The position numbers and the translations under genes are program-made. This document shows, piece by piece, positions 27,683 through 35,306 of a stretch of DNA of 64,000 nucleotides; the stretch's first letter is position 1; every line of letters begins with the position of its first letter. Source of the stretch: Streptomyces cylindrosporus (lineage in GTDB: Bacteria > Actinomycetota > Actinomycetes > Streptomycetales > Streptomycetaceae); NCBI RefSeq assembly GCF_022698165.1, contig NZ_JALDAY010000008.1, forward strand, positions 1 to 64,000. Reading direction: 5' to 3'. The notes beneath the pieces are model-generated. The model was given only the letters and a program-made list of their open reading frames with translations. It had not been told where the DNA came from and did not search any database.

Positions 27683-28216
27683 ATGACGACTCGCTGGCTC
27701 ACTCCGGAGGAGCAGCGCGCCTGGCGCGCGTACATCGCCGCGGCGCATCTCCTGGAGGACGCGCTCGACCGGCAGCTCCAGCAGGACGCCGGCATGCCCC
27801 ATCTGTACTACTCCATCCTGGCCAACCTCTCCGACGAGCCCGACCACCGGCTGCGGATGACCGATCTCGCCGAGCGGACGAAGATCACCCGCAGCCGGCT
27901 GACGTATGCCGTGACCCGGCTGGAGAAGGACGGGCTGATCCGGCGCGAGAACTGCAACTGGGACAAGCGCAGCAGCTTCGCCGCCCTCACCGACGAGGGG
28001 ATGGCGGTGCTGGAGCGCACGGCACCGGGGCACGTGGAGACGGTACGGGCCTTCCTCTTCGACCACCTCACCAAGGAGCAGGTCGGGCAGCTGGAGGAGA
28101 TCTTCACGGAGGTCACGCGGGCACTGGAGGCGGACGAGACCCGTCCGTCCGCGGACGAGGTGCCCTGGCGGCGGCGGTCGTCCTCGTCGCCGTGCTCGGG
28201 CGACGCGAGTGAGTGA
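27683..28216 (+). CDS. MarR-family regulator of the riboflavin-type island
   Basis: A 177-residue MarR protein (ATG 27683). The winged helix is visible in RMTDLAERTKITRSRLTYAV and RLEKDGLIRRENCNWDKRSS; Leu-rich dimer helices flank it (about 10-50 and 115-150). A polar, Arg/Ser-rich tail follows residue 155. It sits between the RibD-like gene and ribA and is flanked by three TTCAA-type palindromes, so it probably represses itself and both enzymes until a ligand binds. The ligand may be a flavin-pathway intermediate, but nothing in the sequence proves this. Confidence 0.9.
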   Translation: MTTRWLTPEEQRAWRAYIAAAHLLEDALDRQLQQDAGMPHLYYSILANLSDEPDHRLRMTDLAERTKITRSRLTYAVTRLEKDGLIRRENCNWDKRSSFAALTDEGMAVLERTAPGHVETVRAFLFDHLTKEQVGQLEEIFTEVTRALEADETRPSADEVPWRRRSSSSPCSGDASE

Positions 28217-28258
28217 GTGAGCCCGTGAATGGGCGAGTGAGCTGCACCATAATTCTGT

Positions 28259-28276
28259 TGCTTCAAATTTAAAGCA
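28259..28276. promoter_or_regulatory. MarR operator palindrome upstream of ribA, distal
   Basis: TGCTTCAAATTTAAAGCA, an imperfect 18-bp palindrome about 70 bp before the ribA start. Its arms match the site at 28302. Confidence 0.6.
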
Positions 28277-28301
28277 TAGGGTAGGGTCACGGACCATGGA
28301 T

Positions 28302-28321
28302 CTGCTTCAAAACTGAAGCAG
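28302..28321. promoter_or_regulatory. MarR operator palindrome upstream of ribA, proximal
   Basis: CTGCTTCA-AAAC-TGAAGCAG is a perfect 8-bp inverted repeat with a 4-bp spacer, 25 bp before the ribA ATG. It is well placed to block transcription. Confidence 0.7.
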
Positions 28322-28346
28322 ATACGCACGGACCCGGGAGACCCGC

Positions 28347-28988
28347 ATGCCCGACTTCCCCGCCGCCACCCAGCGCTCCCGCGTCCGGGTGCCGCTGCAC
28401 TTCCAGGACGGCTACAGCGTCGACGCCGAACTGGTCACCTTCCACGGCCTCACCGACGGCCAGGAGCACGTGGCCGTCGTCCTCGGCGACCCCGCCCCCG
28501 GCACCACCCCGCTGGTCCGGCTGCACTCCGAGTGCCTCACCGGCGACGTCTTCGGCTCGGCCCGCTGCGACTGCGGCCCCCAGCTGCGCGAGGCGGTCGA
28601 GCGGATAGCCGAGCGCGGTGGCGTCCTGCTCTACCTGCGCCAGGAGGGCCGGGGCATCGGCCTCTACAACAAGCTCGACGCGTACGCCCTCCAGGACCAG
28701 GGGCTCGACACGTACGAGGCGAACGCGGCGCTCGGGCTGCCGGAGGACGACCGGGACTACACGGCGGCCGCGCAGATGCTGCGGTCCCTCGGCATCGGCG
28801 AGCTGGACCTGCTGTCCAACAACCCCGACAAGGCCGGCCAGCTGCGCGGGCTCGGCATCTCGGTCCGCGACCGCGTCCCGACCGGCGTCTTCACCACCGC
28901 CCACAACGTGCGCTACCTGCGCGCGAAGGTCCTGCAGACCCAGCACACGCTGCCGCTGGGCGAGCTGACGGAGCTCAACGCGGGGTGA
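28347..28988 (+). CDS. ribA: GTP cyclohydrolase II
   Basis: RibA opens the imidazole ring of GTP, releasing formate, as the first riboflavin step. The 213-aa protein has the zinc motif C-x10-C-x-C (SECLTGDVFGSARCDCG), the catalytic stretch YLRQEGRGIGLYNKLDAYAL and the C-terminal NPDKAGQLRGLGI. ATG 28347 follows GGGAG. The short, DHBP-synthase-free form and the operators upstream indicate a regulated, stand-alone copy rather than the main rib operon gene. Confidence 0.92.
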   Translation: MPDFPAATQRSRVRVPLHFQDGYSVDAELVTFHGLTDGQEHVAVVLGDPAPGTTPLVRLHSECLTGDVFGSARCDCGPQLREAVERIAERGGVLLYLRQEGRGIGLYNKLDAYALQDQGLDTYEANAALGLPEDDRDYTAAAQMLRSLGIGELDLLSNNPDKAGQLRGLGISVRDRVPTGVFTTAHNVRYLRAKVLQTQHTLPLGELTELNAG

Positions 28989-29113
28989 GAGGCGAGGGTG
29001 GCGGCGCCCGAAACAGACAGACGGGAAGAACGGACGCCGCCGTCACGAACGTAAAGTGGCGTCTCGTTCAGTGTCAACAATTTCGTTGACCTCTTACCCG
29101 TACTTCAGGGAGC

Positions 29114-30268
29114 TCACCACACGCAGGGAAGCGTCACGTCGATCACAGTCGGCCCGCCCACCGGACTGGTCACCTCCACGGTGCCGTCCAGCGCCGCGAC
29201 CCGTCGCCGCATCCCGAGCAGTCCCGAGCCGTCCTTCTCGTCGGCGCCGCCCTTGCCCTCGTCGGCCACGCGGACGCGCAACCCCCGCTTGAGCCGGGCA
29301 AGTTGGACCGAGGCGACCGGTGAGCCGCTGTACTTGGCCGCGTTGGTGAGGGCCTCGGCGACCACGAAGTAGGCGGCCGCCTCCACCGCGGCCGGCGCGC
29401 GCAGCCCGTCCTCCTCCAGCCGTTCCACCTCCACGGAGACCCTGAGCCCGCTGCTCGCGGCCAGCGCGCGCACCGCGCCGACGAGCCCGCGGTCGCTGAG
29501 GATCGGCGGATGGATACCGCGCACGACCTGACGCAGCTCGGTCAGCGCCGTCTCGGCCTGCGCCTGGGCCTCGTCGAGCAGCTTGCGCGCGGTCTCCGGG
29601 TCGCGGTCGTACGCCCGCTTGGCCAGGCCGATCCGCATCGACAGGGCAACGAGATTGGCCTGCGCGCCGTCGTGCAGATCGCGTTCGATACGGCGCAGCT
29701 CGGCACCATGGGCCGAGATGGCGTCGGCACGAGTGGCGGCCAACTCCTCCACACGGGCGGCCAGTTGCGCCTTGGGAGACGGCTTGAGCAGCGCGGTGGA
29801 CCAGTCGGCCTCCAGATCCGCGATCCGCACGATCAGGGGCAGGACGACGGGGGTACGACGCAGCAGCCCGCCCCAGACGCCGTCGACGACCAGGCCGACC
29901 GGCCACAGCGGCAGGGCGAGGGCGAGCAGGGCGCCGTAGAACCAGTACGCGACCATCCAGCGCAGGTCGGTGAAGGTGCCCGGATCGCGTACGGCCGTGC
30001 GGATGCGCGCGCGGACCGTGCCGGTGAGCGGCTGGTAGGCCTCGGGGATCTTCTGGCCGGTCCAGGAGGCCGTCAGCGTCCGCTTGGCGCCGGCGATCCG
30101 GCGGATGATCAGCACGGTCTCGGGCAGCAGCCAGGCGCCGACCACGGCCAGTGTGCCGACGGCCGTGATGATCAGCACGGTGATGAAGAGCCACAGACCG
30201 AAGGCCATCGCCGCGGCCAGCGCGAGATGGCCCGTGGCCCGCCCGGCCTGCCGCAACGTTTTCCGCAT
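29114..30268 (-). CDS. Sensor histidine kinase (HisKA_3 type), orphan
   Basis: The 384-aa protein has two membrane regions (about 15-55 and 105-130), an unusual short sensor part and a NarL-partner-type kinase core. The phosphoacceptor is His199 in RRIERDLHDGAQANL; the ATPase has VVAEALTNAAKYS and SGLLGMRRRVAALDG. Such kinases normally sit beside a NarL-type response regulator, but none lies adjacent here: ribA is on one side and the RiPP locus on the other. The start is ATG 30268. Confidence 0.9.
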   Translation of the reverse strand: MRKTLRQAGRATGHLALAAAMAFGLWLFITVLIITAVGTLAVVGAWLLPETVLIIRRIAGAKRTLTASWTGQKIPEAYQPLTGTVRARIRTAVRDPGTFTDLRWMVAYWFYGALLALALPLWPVGLVVDGVWGGLLRRTPVVLPLIVRIADLEADWSTALLKPSPKAQLAARVEELAATRADAISAHGAELRRIERDLHDGAQANLVALSMRIGLAKRAYDRDPETARKLLDEAQAQAETALTELRQVVRGIHPPILSDRGLVGAVRALAASSGLRVSVEVERLEEDGLRAPAAVEAAAYFVVAEALTNAAKYSGSPVASVQLARLKRGLRVRVADEGKGGADEKDGSGLLGMRRRVAALDGTVEVTSPVGGPTVIDVTLPCVW

Positions 30269-30301
30269 ACGGCCACGCTAGGGGAAGGGGGCGGTGGGCG
30301 C

Positions 30302-30319
30302 GGTGTAGCGGGCTACACC
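30302..30319. promoter_or_regulatory. Palindrome between RiPP ligase and histidine kinase
   Basis: GGTGTAGC-GG-GCTACACC is a perfect 8-bp inverted repeat 20 bp after the ligase stop and 34 bp before the kinase start. It may be an operator or a short stem for termination. Confidence 0.4.
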
Positions 30320-30339
30320 ATTAGCGGCGGTCGTCGGCT

Positions 30340-31569
30340 TCAGCGCGGGGCGATCTCGATACGGACGTTCCCGGCCGCCGCCCCCGCCGCCCGTCGGCTC
30401 TCCTCGCGGGTGCGGCCCGCGGCCAGGACGTGGCAGAGCCGGTCCGTGTTGGAGCCGGTCGTGGTGACCGGGTCTCCGACGGACACGCGGCTGACCACGT
30501 CGTGGACTCCGGGGGCGCGGCGGGCCGTCTCCGTGCCCGTGATCGAGGTGACGTGGCCGTCGGCCGGGGCCGTCAGATGGAAGAGGCAGGCCGCGCCTCG
30601 GGTGCGTGCGGCGAGGAGCGGCAGGCCGAGGTGGGCGCGCAGGACCTGCTCGGCGCAGGAGACACCCGTGGCGAGGTCGATGGCACGGTGAATGCCGGCG
30701 CCGACCAGGCGGGTGTTGATCTCGACGAGCACGGGTCCCGAACCGGTGAGCACGACCTCGAAGTGGAAGGGGCCGTTGCGGTAGCCGAGGGCCTTGCACA
30801 CGGCCGCCGCGTAGTCGTCCAGGTCGGGGTGGAGGGGGTCGGTGGCGAAGGCGACGCTGGTCTCGACGTAGTACGGGGGCGGGCCGAGGGTGCGGTCGCT
30901 GTGCCCCCAGATCTCCAGGCGTCCGTCGACGACCATGCCCTCGGCGCTGACCAGCGGACCCCGCAGTTCCTGCTCGCACAGCAGCGTGCCGGCCGGGACG
31001 ACTCCGTCGCCGTAACCGGCTCGCAGCCGGTGCGCGTCGACCGCGCGCCGCAGGTCGTCCACGGTCGTGGCGCGCACGGTGTCGAGGCTGGAGAAGCCGT
31101 CGACGGGCTTGACGACGAGCGGTGCGGGGAGGGGCAGTTCGGTGACCGGGCGGCCCGGCGGCACGACCGCCCAGCGGGCGTTGGGCACGCCGTGCTCGTC
31201 GAGGCGGGCCCGCACGGCGGCCTTGTCGTTCCAGCCGCCCGCCGGCCAGTCCGGGTTGGCGGTGTCGAGGCGCAACAGGGTCGCCGCCTGCTGGGCGACA
31301 CCGGCGAAGGGGTCGACCCAGCTGACCAGCGCGTCGGGACGCCGCCCGGCGAGCGCGTCGGCGACCGCGTCCGCGCTGCGGGTGTCGGCGCCGATCCAGC
31401 TGTCGACGAGCTCACCGACGAACGGTTCGAGCCGCTCGCGGTGCGCGGTGACGACGGTGGTGGCGACGCCGAGGCGGCGGGCGGCGCGCAGTCCGGAGAT
31501 GCCGTTGGCGTGCGGGTTGGGCGGGGCGGCGGGGGGCAGGAGCTCGACGAAGGCAACGGCAGGAGTCAT
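30340..31569 (-). CDS. ATP-grasp ligase of the RiPP locus
   Basis: The 409-residue protein has the ATP-grasp layout: an N-terminal pre-ATP domain (LRAARRLGVATTVVTAHRER), the nucleotide-binding segment LPAPLVVKPVDGFSSLDTVR (about 145-165) and the metal-binding end ILVEINTRLVGAG-like PVLVEINTRLVG (about 285). ATP-grasp enzymes join a carboxylate to an amine through an acyl phosphate. Its ATG overlaps the stop of the MFS gene by 4 bp (ATGA), so the two are translationally coupled. It may attach an amino acid to the peptide or serve self-protection; substrate unknown. Confidence 0.85.
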   Translation of the reverse strand: MTPAVAFVELLPPAAPPNPHANGISGLRAARRLGVATTVVTAHRERLEPFVGELVDSWIGADTRSADAVADALAGRRPDALVSWVDPFAGVAQQAATLLRLDTANPDWPAGGWNDKAAVRARLDEHGVPNARWAVVPPGRPVTELPLPAPLVVKPVDGFSSLDTVRATTVDDLRRAVDAHRLRAGYGDGVVPAGTLLCEQELRGPLVSAEGMVVDGRLEIWGHSDRTLGPPPYYVETSVAFATDPLHPDLDDYAAAVCKALGYRNGPFHFEVVLTGSGPVLVEINTRLVGAGIHRAIDLATGVSCAEQVLRAHLGLPLLAARTRGAACLFHLTAPADGHVTSITGTETARRAPGVHDVVSRVSVGDPVTTTGSNTDRLCHVLAAGRTREESRRAAGAAAGNVRIEIAPR

Positions 31570-32918
31570 AGGGGGGTGCCCTTCTCGCGTACGTCCTTCG
31601 CGCGTACGTCCTTCGCGCGTACGTCCTTCGCGCATAGGCCCTCCTCGCATCCGCCCTCCTCTACGGCCGGCATCCGCCGCAGCCGCCGTACCTCACCGCT
31701 CAGCAGGAACGGCAGCCCCGTCGTCGTCACCAGTCCCGCGACGGCCAACGCCCCGCCCAGTCCCCCGCGTTCGCCCCACTGCGCGGTGGCCCAGCCGGCC
31801 AGCAGGCCTCCCGCCAGCGAACCCAGCGGGATCGTGCACAGGTTGACCGTGCGGGCGGTGGCGTGGACGCGGCCCAGCAGGTGCGGTGGGGTGATCAGCT
31901 GGCGCAGGGTCGTGACGCTGATGTTCCACACCGGCAGCCAGAGCGCGGAGACGAACGCGATGGCGACGACGACGGCCGTGGATCCCGTCAGCAGGGCCAG
32001 CGGGGCCGCCGCCCATACGACGCCCTCCGTGACCGTCGCGAGCAGCACCGGCCCGACCCCGGCCCGCTCGACGAGCACCCGGCTCGCGGCGGCGCCGAGC
32101 ACCGCGGCGAGCGCGCCCGCGGTGAGTACGGTCGCGGCGAGGGCGGGCGGCAGATCCAGGGCCCGGTACAGGAACAGCAGCAGGACCGTGTCGACCATCG
32201 CCATGCTGAGGTTGCGCAGCGCCGCCGCGGCCGACAGCGAACGCAGCAGCGGGGTACGCCAGATGTAGCGCGCCCCGTCGAGGATCTGCCGCCGCCACGG
32301 AGTCGGTTCGGGATCCGGTACGGCGGACTCGGGTGTCCGGATCGCGAGCAGCCCGGCCGCCGAGGCGACGAAGCTCGCGGCGTTGGCGGCGACGGCGAGG
32401 GCGGGGCCGAGGAGTTGTGTGACCGCGCCGCCGAGCGCGGGGCCGCCGGCGCGGGCGACGCTGGCCGACATCTCCAGGCGGGCGTTGCCGAGTGACAGCA
32501 GCTCACGGCCGACCAGGCGGGGCAGATGGGTCTGGTAGCCGACGTCGAAGACGACCGTGCACACGCTCACCAGCGCCGCCACGGTGTACAGCTGCCGGAG
32601 GTCCAGCCGCCCGGCCAGGGCGAGGGCGGCGAGGACGGTGAAGAGGGCCAGCCGGGTCAGATCGGCCGCGATCATGTACGGCCGGCAGCGCACCCGGTCC
32701 ATGAACGCGCCGACGAACAGTCCCAGCGCCGGAAACGCCACGGTGGCCATCGCCCGCACCACCCCGACCTGCGGCGCGGTGGCGTGCAGGGTGAGGATGG
32801 CGAGGCTGGGCAGGGCGAAGAGCGATATCTGATCCCCGACGAGACTGACACTCTGCCCGAGCCACATCCGCCGAAAGTCCCGCCGCTGGGCCGCGGATTC
32901 GGCGACGACGGCACTCAC
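31566..32918 (-). CDS. MFS exporter of the RiPP locus
   Basis: A 450-aa, 12-helix transporter of the MFS family close to enterobactin/macrolide-type exporters (FRRMWLGQSVSLVGDQISLFALPSL at the N-terminus, then GLFVGAFMDRVRCRP as motif A). GTG 32918 overlaps the ycaO stop (GTGA) and its stop overlaps the next gene, so it belongs to the ycaO operon. The C-terminus carries a short repeat of Lys-Asp-Val-Arg-Ala (three copies, from a 15-bp DNA repeat at about 31583-31632). It most likely exports the mature peptide. Confidence 0.88.
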   Translation of the reverse strand: MSAVVAESAAQRRDFRRMWLGQSVSLVGDQISLFALPSLAILTLHATAPQVGVVRAMATVAFPALGLFVGAFMDRVRCRPYMIAADLTRLALFTVLAALALAGRLDLRQLYTVAALVSVCTVVFDVGYQTHLPRLVGRELLSLGNARLEMSASVARAGGPALGGAVTQLLGPALAVAANAASFVASAAGLLAIRTPESAVPDPEPTPWRRQILDGARYIWRTPLLRSLSAAAALRNLSMAMVDTVLLLFLYRALDLPPALAATVLTAGALAAVLGAAASRVLVERAGVGPVLLATVTEGVVWAAAPLALLTGSTAVVVAIAFVSALWLPVWNISVTTLRQLITPPHLLGRVHATARTVNLCTIPLGSLAGGLLAGWATAQWGERGGLGGALAVAGLVTTTGLPFLLSGEVRRLRRMPAVEEGGCEEGLCAKDVRAKDVRAKDVREKGTPL

Positions 32919-34243
32919 GGCACGTCCGCCGCGTCGGCGTGAAGAGGCGAGTCCCCGCCCAGCCCCGACTCGCACATCCCGTACGGCCCCTCCATCCCCA
33001 CGACGATCACCTTCACCACCGGCACCCCGAGGCCAGGACGGGTCAAGTCCACGGCGACGGCGGTGTGTTGGGGGTGCGCGGTCACGGCCCGTACCACCGC
33101 GGCCAGTTCGTCCGCCGACGACGCAGCCGCATCCGGGGACACCGCCGACGCCGAGACCGGATCCGAGGGCACTGCCCGCGCCGAGACCGACCCCGAAACG
33201 GCCGCGCACGACGAGACCGCATCCAGCACGCACGGACCCGACACACCCGCACCCGACACACCCGCACCCGAAACGGCCGCCCCCCACATCTCCCCCCGCT
33301 CCCGGAAGTCCACCTCCTCCGGCTCCCCGGCGAGTTCGTCCCACACGGCCCGGACCAGCTCCGGCGCCCGTACCCGGTCCAGTTCCTCGCGGCTGAGGTC
33401 GTCCCGGCTGCCCGCGATGTACGTCAGCCGCTTCTGCAGCGCCTCCTTCACCGCACTGGCGAAGGCGGCCGCCGGCGAGGGATGGCAGCCGAAACCGTCG
33501 TGGACGCCCGCGTCGAGGACGTCCCGCCGGTGCGGTGGGGCCAGCACGACGCAGCCATAGCAGGGCACTTGAGTGTGCGAGGTGACGTCCCAGGCGGCCA
33601 GTTCGAGGCCCGCCGCTCGGGTCATGCCGATCAGCCTGCGGCAGACGGGGTCGGTCACCGTGTCGAGGCGGATCCGGTACGACGCCGAGTCCGCCCGCCA
33701 GCGGGACTCCGCGTCCCGCTCCACGACCTCGCACAGGCCGTGCAGCAGCGCCTGTTCGAGGCTGTTGCCGGAGGCGAGCCCGTTGGAGTTGCGGGCGAGG
33801 CCGGGTTCGCCGAGCTCGCCGGCCGTGAAGTTCATCGACACCGACTCGTACGGGACCCAGGTGTCGGCACCGGTGACCAGGTCGGTGCCGCGCAGCCAGC
33901 GTCGGGACTGCCCGCGCGTGACCGACCCGCCGAAGGCGCGCGGGAGTCGGGCCGGATCCACGGCCCGCGCCACCCCGGCCATCTCCTCGTACGTCCCGGT
34001 CCGTGTCGGCAGACCGAGGTGCTCCGCGTGCCAGGTCTCGACGGCCTCCATCAGCGCGCCGGCCTTGGCCGCGGCGGGCGTGAGGCCCTTGCCGATGCTG
34101 GTCACCAGGGAGCGGGCGGTGGGCCGCAGCGCGAGGCAGACCGGCAGGCCCACGTGGTCGAGGCCGGTGACGTCGGCCAGCCTGGTAATTCCGATGCGTT
34201 TTCCCACGGGGCCGAATCTCCGCAATGTTTCTTCCGGAGGAAT
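32915..34243 (-). CDS. YcaO-domain protein (TfuA-partnered)
   Basis: YcaO enzymes activate peptide backbone amides with ATP; with TfuA they make thioamides, otherwise azolines. The family start is seen as PEETLRRFGPVGKRIGITRL, then DVTGLDHVGLPVCLALRP, the ATP-site helix KAGALMEAVETWHAEHLG and HGLCEVVERDAESRW. No ATG or GTG precedes the PEETL motif. The best-placed start is ATT 34243 (GGAGGG 8 nt upstream); TTG 34225 and GTG 34207 are alternatives. A low-complexity Ala/Val/Ser insert of about 60 residues (near 325-385) interrupts the C-terminal part. It lies 77 nt behind the precursor gene. Confidence 0.88.
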   Translation of the reverse strand: MPPEETLRRFGPVGKRIGITRLADVTGLDHVGLPVCLALRPTARSLVTSIGKGLTPAAAKAGALMEAVETWHAEHLGLPTRTGTYEEMAGVARAVDPARLPRAFGGSVTRGQSRRWLRGTDLVTGADTWVPYESVSMNFTAGELGEPGLARNSNGLASGNSLEQALLHGLCEVVERDAESRWRADSASYRIRLDTVTDPVCRRLIGMTRAAGLELAAWDVTSHTQVPCYGCVVLAPPHRRDVLDAGVHDGFGCHPSPAAAFASAVKEALQKRLTYIAGSRDDLSREELDRVRAPELVRAVWDELAGEPEEVDFRERGEMWGAAVSGAGVSGAGVSGPCVLDAVSSCAAVSGSVSARAVPSDPVSASAVSPDAAASSADELAAVVRAVTAHPQHTAVAVDLTRPGLGVPVVKVIVVGMEGPYGMCESGLGGDSPLHADAADVP

Positions 34244-34258
34244 TTCCGAATCCCTCCG
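34235..34258 (-). promoter_or_regulatory. Hairpin over the ycaO ribosome binding site
   Basis: CGGAGG and CCTCCG form a perfect 6-bp stem with a 12-nt loop. The left arm is the only strong Shine-Dalgarno for the ATT start, and the start codon lies at the loop edge. Such a stem could damp translation of ycaO relative to the precursor. Confidence 0.4.
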
Positions 34259-34320
34259 ACCACGCCTCCTCCGTTTATGGAGACCTTGCGAAGATCCGAC
34301 CCCCCGGTATTCCGGCAGGC

Positions 34321-34497
34321 TCAACAGGCGCCGTTGGCCGCGCCCGCGCTGGACACCGAGGACTTGACGGCGTTCGCCGCACCGGCGGAATTCACCCGGC
34401 GCTTCACGGAGTTGGCGGCGCCCGCACTGTGCACGGCACCCTTGACGGCGTTGGCCGCGCCGGAGCTCGTGACCTGCTGCCGGATCGCGTTCGACAT
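34321..34497 (-). CDS. Repeat-type RiPP precursor peptide
   Basis: This 58-residue peptide gene is preceded by GAGGAGGG five bases before the ATG and lies between tfuA and ycaO. After Met-Ser the whole peptide is four 13-residue units: NAIRQQVTSSGAA (3-15), NAVKGAVHSAGAA (16-28), NSVKRRVNSAGAA (29-41), NAVKSSVSSAGAA (42-54), then NGAC. Units share N-[AS]-[IV]-[KR]-x-x-V-x-S-[AS]-G-A-A. The only Cys is the last residue. Even the presumed leader is a divergent unit, so no separate leader stands out. Multi-core precursors occur in thiovarsolin-type RiPPs, also TfuA/YcaO-linked. Which residues are modified, and where cleavage occurs, cannot be read from sequence. Confidence 0.82.
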   Translation of the reverse strand: MSNAIRQQVTSSGAANAVKGAVHSAGAANSVKRRVNSAGAANAVKSSVSSAGAANGAC

Positions 34498-34514
34498 GTG
34501 CCCTCCTCGAACTG

Positions 34515-34540
34515 GCTGACAATCCTGGATGACAATCAGT
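34515..34540 (-). repeat. 13-bp direct repeat between tfuA and the precursor gene
   Basis: On the minus strand GATTGTCATCCAG is followed at once by GATTGTCAGCCAG (one mismatch). It fills half of the 51-bp gap before the precursor and is AT-rich for this locus; it could bind a regulator or be a processing region. Confidence 0.45.
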
Positions 34541-34548
34541 GGCCGATG

Positions 34549-35271
34549 CTAGCAATACCCTTCGCTTTCCTGAAGAACCAGGAAGCTGTAGGTCTCCTCG
34601 AAGGTGAAATCCTCGACGGGCGCGCATGCGTGCAGTTCACCGTTGGCAATGCGCCACAATGTCTCGATCGCGTCGGCACGTTTGAGGTTGGTGTCGGTTT
34701 CCCGGAGGAAGCGGCGGAGGCGGTCGGCCGTCTCGCCGGGCCCCGCGTCCGCGATCACCCGCGACCAGTGCCGGTCCGCGTAGAACACCTGCTTGGCCTG
34801 CCTGACCAGCAGCTCCTCCAGCTCTCCGGAGATCACCCCGGCCCGCCGGGCGAGATCGAGGCCGTACCGGATGTTGACCATCGGCTCGGAGAGCGGGCGG
34901 TATCCGGATTCCGCGTCCCCGTGGATCACGGCGACCTCGTCGTCGTCCTCGTAGGATCCATCGTTGTATGACGAAAAGATCCGGCCATATCCCTGCATTC
35001 CGTACCGGCATAATTCGGCCGCACGCAGCGCGCCCATGCTGGAGCAGCCGATCACGGTGACGCCCTGGGACAACGCGTACATGATTTCCTTGTGCCACAC
35101 CGAGGGAACTCCCTGGAAATAGCCGTCGACCAGCACAATTGTCCCGCAGCCGGCCCGGACCGCTCTCAGCACGTCACCGACCGAGACCGGCGGAAAGAAT
35201 TCGGCCGCGGGCAGTGCCTTCTCGGCCTCCGCGACCGGAAGTGTCGGCCCGAGAAACACACGTGTCGTCAT
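34549..35271 (-). CDS. TfuA-like protein
   Basis: The 240-aa protein belongs to the TfuA family (PF07812), which partners YcaO in thioamidation and probably handles or delivers the sulphur donor. Visible family features are VFLGPTLPVAEAEKALPAAE at the start, VLVDGYFQGVPSVWHKEIMYAL (about 45-65), and VIGCSSMGALRAAELCRYGM (about 75-95), then IHGDAESGYRPLSEPMVNIR. I chose ATG 35271 (MTTRV); ATG 35283 is equally open. It is the first gene of the minus-strand operon, and the divergent ATP-grasp gene starts only 24-36 bp away. Confidence 0.9.
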   Translation of the reverse strand: MTTRVFLGPTLPVAEAEKALPAAEFFPPVSVGDVLRAVRAGCGTIVLVDGYFQGVPSVWHKEIMYALSQGVTVIGCSSMGALRAAELCRYGMQGYGRIFSSYNDGSYEDDDEVAVIHGDAESGYRPLSEPMVNIRYGLDLARRAGVISGELEELLVRQAKQVFYADRHWSRVIADAGPGETADRLRRFLRETDTNLKRADAIETLWRIANGELHACAPVEDFTFEETYSFLVLQESEGYC

Positions 35272-35306
35272 ACTGAGGTCCATCCGACGCGGCTATGGAG
35301 GTGGCG

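Noticed and set aside
34244..34627. YcaO reading frame extended upstream across the precursor gene
   Set aside because: The upstream part is Arg-rich, lacks family similarity and overlaps the repeat-peptide gene, which has its own strong ribosome binding site and clear periodicity.
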